Assembly: GCA_964427485.1 (NCBI GenBank)
Contig: CAYRUP010000099.1
Coordinates: forward strand, 1-7,076
Direction of reading: 5' to 3'
Length of the DNA stretch: 7,076 nt
Origin: CAYRUP01 sp964427485
Lineage (GTDB): Bacteria > Pseudomonadota > Gammaproteobacteria > DSM-16500
Both the position numbers and the translations under genes were made by a program. How positions within the stretch are numbered: position 1 is the first letter of the stretch; each line of letters begins with the position of its first letter. Of the stretch, positions 1 through 5,092 are shown one piece after another. Under the pieces are notes generated by a model that worked only from the letters and a program-made list of their open reading frames with translations, made no database searches and had not been told where the DNA came from.

Positions 1-554
1 CTTGGTGGATTCGTCAAACCATTGAGCGCGCCATCATGAATCAAACTCGCACGGTGCGTTTGCCCATTCATGTCGTCCGAGAATTAAATAGTTATTTAAG
101 CGCAGCACGTGAATTGATGAAAACCCAAGAGCACGAGCCGAGTTATAAAGAGATCGCAGAATCCTTGAATAAGCCCGTCGAAAATGTGCAAGATATGATG
201 GAATTAAACGAGCGTGTTTTATCGCTTGATACTATGGTAACGAATGATTCTAATTCAGGCGTAGGCCGACCGTTATTGGATGCGCTCGCTGACAAGCATA
301 AAACCGATCCTGCTGAATTACTCGCCGATGAACGTCTCTCCGAAAGTTTGACAGAATGTTTAGAACAATTGAATGACAAACAGTACGATGTATTGTGCCG
401 ACGTTTTGGTTTGGCGGGATATGATCGTCAGACATTGGAAGAAGTGGGTGAAGCCATTGGTTTGACGCGCGAACGTGTGCGTCAAATTCAAATGAGTGGA
501 TTGAAAGCGTTGCGGGAAATTATGTTGAAGCGGGGGATGACGAGTGAGGGGTGA
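1..554 (+). CDS. rpoS: RNA polymerase sigma factor RpoS, 5'-truncated by the window edge
   Basis: This is the C-terminal part of the stationary-phase/general-stress sigma factor, which directs core RNA polymerase to stress promoters. The reading frame is open from base 3 and begins with WWIRQTIERAIM, the end of sigma region 2.4 (-10 recognition and melting). The ATG at 36 is therefore an internal Met and not the start. Next come the region 3 segment (NQTRTVRLPIHVVRELN, then a HEPSYKEIAE helix) and region 4 with RRFGLAGYD and the helix-turn-helix TLEEVGEAIGLTRERVRQIQ, which reads the -35 element. Compared with E. coli RpoS as I remember it, the linker before region 4 is a few residues longer. 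The tail after LREI is about four residues shorter, ending LKRGMTSEG. The stop codon lies at the edge of a palindromic repeat, which may have reshaped the last codons. The family call is firm; RpoS rather than RpoD is supported by the WWIRQTIERAIMNQTRTVRLPIH context. Confidence 0.95.
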   Translation, partial: WWIRQTIERAIMNQTRTVRLPIHVVRELNSYLSAARELMKTQEHEPSYKEIAESLNKPVENVQDMMELNERVLSLDTMVTNDSNSGVGRPLLDALADKHKTDPAELLADERLSESLTECLEQLNDKQYDVLCRRFGLAGYDRQTLEEVGEAIGLTRERVRQIQMSGLKALREIMLKRGMTSEG

Positions 555-652
555 CCCTCATCCCCAACCCTTCTCCCGCTAGCGGGAGAAGGGAGAGTTT
601 TTATAGCTCCCTTCTCCCAGCGCAAGCTGGGAGAAGGGCAGGGGATGAGGGT
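554..652. repeat. 99-bp REP/MITE-like composite palindrome between rpoS and pfp
   Basis: The element is bounded by near-perfect 24-bp inverted repeats (554-577 and 629-652; 22 of 24 match, and the outer 12 bp ACCCTCATCCCC / GGGGATGAGGGT are perfect). Inside are two perfect 13-bp hairpins. One at 568-593 is a 26-nt palindrome centred on GCTAGC. The other, at 609-638, closes on a GCAA tetraloop. The arms 584-595 and 607-618 are also perfectly complementary, so a third, mutually exclusive central hairpin is possible. No transposase and no clear target-site duplication are seen. The first base coincides with the last base of the rpoS TGA, and the right end is 8 bp from the pfp stop. Similar CCCTTCTCCC-type intergenic palindromes occur in many proteobacteria (recalled, not searched). 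Confidence 0.85.
568..602 (+). terminator. Probable rho-independent terminator of rpoS
   Basis: A GC-rich perfect 13-bp stem (568-593) begins 14 bases after the rpoS stop and is followed within five bases by TTTTT (598-602). The signal is supplied by the palindromic repeat. The stem has almost no loop in its fully paired form, so some central pairs must open. In the opposite direction, the second hairpin (609-638) lies downstream of pfp but lacks a T-run on the minus strand. Termination of pfp there is less certain. Confidence 0.6.
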
Positions 653-660
653 AGAGACGA

Positions 661-1923
661 TTAAATCTCAAAACTTTTCTCAAGCTTTTTAACCACAGCA
701 ATATTTTTTAATTTCACATAATGCGGCAACCCATGCTGATACGGAGGATAATCTTCACCCTGAATCAAAGGTTCTAAATATTCGCGGCATTTTTCCGTAA
801 TCCAAAAACCATCATCCGTGATGTAATCCTTTGGCATACCCACTTCAACATTTGCTACTTTTTCTAAAGGTGCTTCACCAATCGACCAACGATAAGGGGT
901 ATTCGATTCACGCACAATAATAGGCATCACGGCATTCTTGCCAGACAATGCAAATTCCACTGCTTTTTTACCTAACGCGTAGGCTTGTTCCACATCCGTC
1001 TTCGATGCAATATGACGCGCGGATCGTTGTAAATAATCAGAAAGTGCCCAGTGATATTTATAACCCAATTGATCTTTGATTAAACGAGCAAGCACCGGTG
1101 CAACACCGCCTAATTGTTTATGACCAAATGCATCCACTAAACCTGACTCAGAAATAAAACTGCCATCTTCATTGCGAATGCCTTCCGATGCCACAATCGC
1201 GCAATGGCCGTATTTTTTCACGCATTGTTGAACACGTTCTAAAAACGCTTTTGAGTTGAATGCAACTTCTGGAAATAAAATAATATGCGGCGCATCATTT
1301 TCATTTTCTGCCGCGAGTGCGCCGGATGCGGCGATCCAACCCGCATGTCTGCCCATCACTTCTAAGATGAATACTTTAGTTGAAGTCAGCGCCATGGAAG
1401 CCACATCTAAACCCGCTTCGCGAATAGAAACCGCAACATATTTGGCAACCGAACCAAAACCAGGTGAGTTGTCCGTTAAGGGTAAATCATTATCAATGGT
1501 TTTAGGAATGCCAATGCAAGTAATCGGATATCCAAGATGTTGACCAATTTGCGAAACTTTATGCGCAGTGTCCTGTGAATCACCACCGCCATTATAAAAA
1601 AAATAACGAATATTGTGCGCGGAAAAAACTTCAATTAAGCGTTCGTATTGAGCGCGATGTTTTTCAAATGAACCGAGTTTATGTCGGCACGATCCAAATG
1701 CGCCAGCCGGTGTGTGACGCAGCGCTGCAATATCAGCATCGGATTCATGTGATGTATCAATTAAATCTTCCGTGAGTGCGCCAATAATGCCATTCCGTGC
1801 GGCATAGACATGAGCAATTTGATCTTTATGTTGTCTCGCGGTTTGAATCACACCACAGGCTGTTGCATTTATAACGGAAGTAACACCACCTGATTGTGCA
1901 TATAAAGCATTGTAGTTTGTCAT
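661..1923 (-). CDS. pfp: Pyrophosphate--fructose-6-phosphate 1-phosphotransferase (PPi-dependent phosphofructokinase)
   Basis: This cytosolic glycolytic enzyme converts fructose 6-phosphate and PPi to fructose 1,6-bisphosphate and phosphate, reversibly. The 420-residue protein has the phosphofructokinase fold. The N-terminal phosphate-binding segment is AQSGGVTSVINA (residues 9-20). NGGGDSQDT (111-119) places Asp115 at the position that is Gly in ATP enzymes, and PKTIDND (140-146) has Lys141 in place of the Gly of the ATP-enzyme PGTIDND motif. Together these two residues are the established signature of PPi use. The sugar-phosphate-binding MGRHAGW starts at 190. Length and the YNGGGDS form fit the proteobacterial ~420-residue PFP branch. 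The start is supported by GGAG 11 bases upstream (1935-1938) and a promoter at 1958-1987. The gene is convergent with rpoS and lies downstream of a usp-like gene, from which it is separated by a probable terminator. No ATP-PFK is visible here, so whether PPi glycolysis is the only route cannot be judged from the window. Confidence 0.95.
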   Translation of the reverse strand: MTNYNALYAQSGGVTSVINATACGVIQTARQHKDQIAHVYAARNGIIGALTEDLIDTSHESDADIAALRHTPAGAFGSCRHKLGSFEKHRAQYERLIEVFSAHNIRYFFYNGGGDSQDTAHKVSQIGQHLGYPITCIGIPKTIDNDLPLTDNSPGFGSVAKYVAVSIREAGLDVASMALTSTKVFILEVMGRHAGWIAASGALAAENENDAPHIILFPEVAFNSKAFLERVQQCVKKYGHCAIVASEGIRNEDGSFISESGLVDAFGHKQLGGVAPVLARLIKDQLGYKYHWALSDYLQRSARHIASKTDVEQAYALGKKAVEFALSGKNAVMPIIVRESNTPYRWSIGEAPLEKVANVEVGMPKDYITDDGFWITEKCREYLEPLIQGEDYPPYQHGLPHYVKLKNIAVVKKLEKSFEI

Positions 1924-1957
1924 GCGTCTTAAAACTCCAAATTTAAATATGGGCGAA

Positions 1958-1987
1958 ACTATATCCTGATTTTTGTTGTTTAATCAA
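1958..1987 (-). promoter_or_regulatory. Predicted sigma-70-type promoter of pfp
   Basis: On the minus strand, TTGATT (1982-1987) is followed after 18 bases by TATAGT (1958-1963), which differs from the consensus -10 at one base. Transcription would start near 1950 and give a leader of roughly 25-30 bases carrying the GGAG ribosome site. The position between the usp-side terminator hairpin and the pfp start fits an independent pfp transcript. The match is by eye only. Confidence 0.5.
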
Positions 1988-2013
1988 GTGAAGACGTAGC
2001 CCTGAATCTGCAT

Positions 2014-2056
2014 GTAAACAACAACACTTTCTACTGAATGAATCAAGTAGAAAGTG
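2014..2056 (-). terminator. Probable terminator downstream of the usp-like gene
   Basis: A perfect 11-bp stem is formed by CACTTTCTACT (2025-2035) and AGTAGAAAGTG (2046-2056) with a 10-base loop. Read on the minus strand, the stem is followed by TTGTTGTTT, an interrupted U-tract. It lies 47 bases past the usp stop and upstream of the pfp promoter. No T-run follows it on the plus strand, so it is directional. The AT-rich stem and broken tract suggest moderate efficiency. It could also be an attenuator-like structure for read-through into pfp. Confidence 0.55.
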
Positions 2057-2103
2057 AGTCGTCAGATCAAATATAAGGGATTGTACAGTGACACCATTTA
2101 CAC

Positions 2104-2550
2104 TTAGATACTCACCAAACTGCTAATGCTGCGGATTGGAGTTGCACTATTGTCTTTCCAAGCGAAGAGGAATGACTTATGTAAATCTTGGATGCTGGTG
2201 CTGCTAGCTAAAATGAAATGTGTATTTAGCTTGCTTGCTAAACGCAACACTTCCGTTTTAATTCTGCCCGTAATTAACCATTGATCTTTTTTCATGATAT
2301 TGAGTGCCTTCCCTACTGCATTCAGCGCTAAGGTCGCGTCTGTATAATAGCTTTCTGCCAAAAGCACCATGGAAGGAATATTAAAATAACAAGCTGGCAA
2401 ATTAGGCACGACATGCACGAGATTTAAGTTAATCTGAAGTCCATTATCATTTGCGTGTGCAAGCGCTTCCTTAATTAATAAGATTTCACCATCTGTAGTA
2501 GAATTCGTAACGAGTAAAACTTTTTTTGGCGCATTTTTTTGCTCACTCAT
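2104..2550 (-). CDS. Universal stress protein (UspA-like) domain protein, divergent
   Basis: This is a 148-residue soluble protein, the length of a single Usp domain. The pattern fits the Usp alpha/beta fold. A first strand KKVLLVTNSTTDGE (9-22) is followed by a helix of IKEALAHAND type, a second strand LNLVHVVP (42-49) where Usp proteins carry a similar LHVVP, a later helix KTEVLRLASKLN (98-109), and a strand HFILASS (111-117). The G-x2-G-x9-G(S/T) nucleotide-binding motif of ATP-binding Usp proteins is not visible after ILASS, and the usual Asp of the first strand (ATDGS) is replaced (TNSTT). If it is a Usp, it is probably of the non-nucleotide-binding type. The start is supported by AAGGGAG (2560-2566) nine bases upstream. 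It follows the response regulator gene on the same strand after a 255-bp gap, so it may be a target or a distal part of that unit. Assignment rests on recalled family pattern only. Confidence 0.6.
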   Translation of the reverse strand: MSEQKNAPKKVLLVTNSTTDGEILLIKEALAHANDNGLQINLNLVHVVPNLPACYFNIPSMVLLAESYYTDATLALNAVGKALNIMKKDQWLITGRIKTEVLRLASKLNTHFILASSTSIQDLHKSFLFAWKDNSATPIRSISSLVSI

Positions 2551-2805
2551 GACCGCTTTCTCCCTTACTAGGTATTAGGTTTCCCATCTCTTTGGCTTGT
2601 CTTACTACTCATTTTCCAACGGGGGAACGCTTATGATCTCACTATTAATAACTAGTTAAAATTGGAGAAAACCAAGAGTATGCTCATCAGAGACCCGAGG
2701 TAAAACTAGGGTTTTCACTTACGAAAAAATCGAGATTCGCTTTAAAATGCTACAACATAAATTTTTTGATAAATAAATTGAACGATAAGCCATTTAAATT
2801 TTTTT
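2551..2805. other. 255-bp intergenic region upstream of the usp-like gene, possible control region
   Basis: No gene is supported here. Several ATG-started frames of 7-14 codons exist on both strands but lack a convincing ribosome site and conserved content. The region is AT-rich and contains a 10-bp palindrome TAACTAGTTA (2649-2658) and an AAAAC/GTTTT inverted repeat with a 4-base spacer (2702-2715). Either could be a regulator site. A weak minus-strand promoter candidate is TTGGTT followed 18 bases later by TTATTA near 2650. No good terminator follows the response regulator gene, so read-through into usp is possible. Confidence 0.3.
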
Positions 2806-3429
2806 TCAATCTTCGTTAAGTGGTTCTTGCACGCCATTCGTTAAAACAAGTTTTACCAATTCGGGAACGGATTTTACGCTCATTTTTTTCATGACACTGG
2901 CACGATGCGCTTCCACTGTTTTCAGGGAAATATTTAATTCAGCAGAAATAATTTTATTTTGTTTACCGGCGACGATACCTTGTAAAACTTGAATTTCGCG
3001 CGGAGAGAGTAAAGCAAATTTTGCTTCTGCTTGTGCATTTTCTTCTTGTTTTTCTCGATTGGTTTTATCAAGACGTAATGCTTTATTAATGCTTTCCAAT
3101 AAAATTTGGTCATTGAAAGGTTTCGTTAAAAAATCGACCGCACCGGCTTTCATGACGCGGACAGCGAGTGGTACATCGCCATGACCACTAATAAAAATAA
3201 TCGGCAAGGTTGCGCCTTGATCATTTAAACGAAGCTGCAATTCAGGACCACTCATTCCGGGCATACGCACATCAAGCAATATACATCCATGTTGGTCAGG
3301 ATCATATTCATCTAAAAATTCTTGGGCACGCACATAGGTTTTAACTTTTAAGCCAACCGATTCAATGATCCAAGAAAGCGATTCCACCATTGCCTGGTCA
3401 TCATCAACTACGTATACAATTGGATCCAT
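2806..3429 (-). CDS. FixJ/NarL-family two-component response regulator (REC + LuxR-type HTH)
   Basis: This is a cytosolic transcription regulator of 207 residues, a normal FixJ-like length. The receiver domain (about residues 3-118) has the acidic cluster DDD at 9-11, phospho-acceptor Asp53 in LLDVRMPGMSG, Ser81 in FISGHGD and Lys103 in LTKPF, so all catalytic positions are present. The FISGHGD-V and VDFLTKPF stretches are typical of FixJ/StyR/TodT-type regulators. A charged linker (about 120-138) leads to a LuxR-type helix-turn-helix: LSPREIQVLQGIVAGKQNKIISAELNIS, with the recognition helix in KTVEAHRASVMKKM (170-183). The ATG is preceded by AGGAGG (3439-3444), which overlaps the kinase stop codon, so the two genes are almost certainly cotranscribed and translationally close. 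Target promoters are unknown; the adjacent usp-like gene is the obvious candidate by position. The call to family level is firm, but orthology to FixJ itself is not established. Confidence 0.92.
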   Translation of the reverse strand: MDPIVYVVDDDQAMVESLSWIIESVGLKVKTYVRAQEFLDEYDPDQHGCILLDVRMPGMSGPELQLRLNDQGATLPIIFISGHGDVPLAVRVMKAGAVDFLTKPFNDQILLESINKALRLDKTNREKQEENAQAEAKFALLSPREIQVLQGIVAGKQNKIISAELNISLKTVEAHRASVMKKMSVKSVPELVKLVLTNGVQEPLNED

Positions 3430-3438
3430 GGACTATTT

Positions 3439-3444
3439 CCTCCT
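3439..3444 (-). promoter_or_regulatory. Strong Shine-Dalgarno site of the response regulator gene
   Basis: On the minus strand, AGGAGG lies nine bases before the ATG at 3429 and overlaps the TAG stop of the upstream kinase. The perfect site fixes the regulator start. It suggests that the regulator is made in excess over the kinase, as is usual for such pairs (inference). Confidence 0.8.
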
Positions 3445-5020
3445 AGTAAATGGGTAGAACGAAGCGTATCCAACTATGGCTGTTGGAATTGGGATTAATA
3501 ACAAATTGTCCGCCATGCGCTTCGATGATAGAGCGGCAAATGGCTAATCCCATACCACGACCATTCGATTTTGTTGTATAAAAGGGTTCGAATGCTTTGT
3601 GCACCATTTCTTTGCTAAAACCAGGACCTGTATCACTGACGGTAATTTCCAGTGATTTTTGCGTTAACATTTTAGTTTGAATTTGAATTCTGCGTTGCCT
3701 TGGATCGATGACATGCATGGCTTCTATTGCATTTTGGACTAAATTCAAAATGACTTGCTGAACTTGAATTCGGTCTGCGGAAATGAGCTGTACATCTTTA
3801 GCAAATTCAAATTCGATTTTTGTTTTTGAACGATTGAGATCATTGCGAATTAACGTCACCGTTTCACGAATCAAGCTATTAATTTTGCAGGGTGTTTTAA
3901 CCAATTGTCCTTTACAGAAAAAATTTTTCAAACGATGAATGACTTCACCTGCACGCTCGGCCTGTGCGACCGCTTTATTCATGATTTCAACTAATTGGTT
4001 TCGATCATGACCATCTTTTTGCAGGTAACGTACACAACCTTGGGTGTAATTCACAACGGCAGCCAGCGGCTGACTGATTTCGTGCGCCATACCCGATGCC
4101 ATTTCTTCCATGGTGCTCAAACGAAAGACGTGCGCCAATTGCTGTCCGCGCAAGCGTGCTTTTTTATCAAGAATATGATCAGTGACATCGCGTGATGCTG
4201 ATTGCACTTCACGAATAATATGGCTTTTTTCATCACGAATAATACGAATGTTACTTTCAAACCAGCGATATTCACCGTCTTTGCGATGGATTCGGTAAGT
4301 AAAAATATGGTAGCTGGATGTTTCTTTACGACGATTAAAGGCTTTTTTCAATTTGCCCACATCATCGTAATGCACAAATTTATTGGCATTTTTTCCAATT
4401 AATTCTTCTGGAGAATAGCCGAGTAAAGTTTTGCTCGAGGGTGATACGTAGAGATAAGTCCCATCTGGCGCGTGACGCGAAATCATATCAGTCGCATTTT
4501 CAGCGAGCAGATGGAAACGTAATTCACTTTCGCGCAAGTTTTTTTCCAATTGTTCACTGACCGCAAGACTTTTCACGAGGAGGGCATTATTGATATAAAA
4601 CAGCTCGAGACAATCATTCAATTCCAGCGCGATTTTTTGGTTTATTTTATTCATCTCCGCTTCACTTTGTTTATTGTGAGTAATATTTTGATGAATGATG
4701 AGGGCAAACTGTTTATTCAGCTGCGCATTATTGACGAGAGTTGCCGCTGTTTTGCAAGTGCCAGCCGTGCCATTCTTACGGATGAAGTCGGTTTCTGCGA
4801 CCCATTTTTTTTGTTGCGGCAAAGTGTCTTGAATAATTTTGGGAAAAGGATGGTTTTGGCGATAAATCAGGTTTAATGAGCGACCCAAGACTTCTTTTTT
4901 TGGATAACCAAAAAGCGCGGTCGCGCCTTGGTTCCAGTCGACGATACGTCCTGCTTTGTCGAGTAACACGGCACTATCGGTAATTGCCTCAAATAAGGAA
5001 TGGACATCATCCATTGTCAT
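3443..5020 (-). CDS. PAS-PAS sensor histidine kinase, FixL-like
   Basis: This is a 525-residue sensor kinase that should autophosphorylate and pass phosphate to the regulator encoded just downstream. No membrane segment or signal peptide is evident, so it is probably cytosolic. Domains in order are: PAS 1 (about 6-115, with GRIVDWNQGATALFGYP); a helical linker likely to be coiled coil (about 116-170); PAS 2 with its PAC motif (about 168-282, ending REVQSASRDVT); HisKA (about 300-368) with phospho-accepting His313 in MAHEISQPLAAV; and HATPase_c (about 415-525) with the N box NLVQNAIEA (Asn430), DTGPG (463-467), FEPFYTTK and the GRGMGL lid glycines (487-492). The stretch around the H box (RLSTMEEMASGMAHEISQPLAA) closely resembles the rhizobial FixL H-box region as I remember it. 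The ligand is unknown. The ATG at 5020 has AAGGA eight bases upstream; the ATG two codons later is a possible alternative. Confidence 0.92.
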   Translation of the reverse strand: MTMDDVHSLFEAITDSAVLLDKAGRIVDWNQGATALFGYPKKEVLGRSLNLIYRQNHPFPKIIQDTLPQQKKWVAETDFIRKNGTAGTCKTAATLVNNAQLNKQFALIIHQNITHNKQSEAEMNKINQKIALELNDCLELFYINNALLVKSLAVSEQLEKNLRESELRFHLLAENATDMISRHAPDGTYLYVSPSSKTLLGYSPEELIGKNANKFVHYDDVGKLKKAFNRRKETSSYHIFTYRIHRKDGEYRWFESNIRIIRDEKSHIIREVQSASRDVTDHILDKKARLRGQQLAHVFRLSTMEEMASGMAHEISQPLAAVVNYTQGCVRYLQKDGHDRNQLVEIMNKAVAQAERAGEVIHRLKNFFCKGQLVKTPCKINSLIRETVTLIRNDLNRSKTKIEFEFAKDVQLISADRIQVQQVILNLVQNAIEAMHVIDPRQRRIQIQTKMLTQKSLEITVSDTGPGFSKEMVHKAFEPFYTTKSNGRGMGLAICRSIIEAHGGQFVINPNSNSHSWIRFVLPIY

Positions 5021-5031
5021 TACTTAAATCC

Positions 5032-5060
5032 TTGGGTTAATACCTTTTTTATAATAATAT
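5032..5060 (+). promoter_or_regulatory. Predicted promoter region of mpl
   Basis: A consensus TATAAT occurs at 5050-5055, but no -35 hexamer sits at the right distance. Alternatively, TTGGGT (5032-5037) pairs with TAATAT (5055-5060) at a 17-base spacing. Either would start transcription about 25-30 bases before the mpl ATG. The two readings overlap, so only the region can be called. Confidence 0.4.
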
Positions 5061-5062
5061 CA
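5054..5062 (-). promoter_or_regulatory. Predicted extended -10 promoter of the kinase-regulator unit
   Basis: On the minus strand this reads TGATATTAT, a TGn-type extended -10 with TATTAT as the hexamer. It lies about 34 bases before the kinase ATG, so the leader would be short. No good -35 hexamer is seen, which is common for extended -10 promoters. It overlaps the rightward mpl promoter candidate. Confidence 0.4.
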
Positions 5063-5080
5063 CATTCCTTAGGTAATTTA

Positions 5081-5086
5081 AGAGGA
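5081..5086 (+). promoter_or_regulatory. Shine-Dalgarno site that fixes the mpl start
   Basis: AGAGGA lies six bases before the ATG at 5093. The frame is open further upstream to an ATG at 5000, but that start has no ribosome site, would lie inside the oppositely oriented kinase gene, and would add 31 residues not found in Mpl proteins. Confidence 0.8.
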
Positions 5087-5092
5087 ATAAAA

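Noticed and set aside
111..119. Missing Asp in the PFK catalytic motif (GGGDS rather than GGDDS), given here as protein residues 111-119 of pfp
   Set aside because: As recalled, YNGGGDS is normal in the proteobacterial ~420-residue PPi-PFK branch. The PPi-specific Asp and the Lys of PKTIDND are both present, so it is not an inactivating change.
36..554. A complete 172-residue sigma-like gene starting at the ATG at 36
   Set aside because: The frame is open upstream to base 3 and encodes WWIRQTIERAI, a conserved sigma region 2.4 sequence, so this is an internal Met of a gene cut by the window edge.
554..652. CRISPR-like array from the repeated CCCTTCTCCC blocks
   Set aside because: The blocks alternate in orientation and form one palindrome, with no regular spacers and no cas genes.
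1256..1775. Plus-strand open frames inside pfp, and similar antisense frames within the kinase, mpl and rpoS genes
   Set aside because: They lie opposite genes with clear conserved motifs, show no recognisable domains or ribosome sites, and are explained as shadows of the real coding strand.
2633..2698. Tiny ATG frames (7-14 codons) in the usp upstream region on both strands, possible leader peptides
   Set aside because: They are too short to judge, with no run of regulatory codons and no linked terminator/antiterminator pair. One has a GGGGGA sequence upstream, but this is not enough.
2765..2780. Possible FNR/Anr box (TTGAT followed by AAATAAATTG) downstream of the response regulator gene
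   Set aside because: Only the left half-site matches. The right half does not resemble ATCAA, and it lies past the regulator stop, far from the usp start.
5000..5092. N-terminal extension of Mpl from an ATG at 5000
   Set aside because: It has no ribosome site, overlaps the start of the divergent kinase gene, and adds 31 residues ahead of the family-typical MRIHILGICGTFM start, which itself has AGAGGA at proper spacing.
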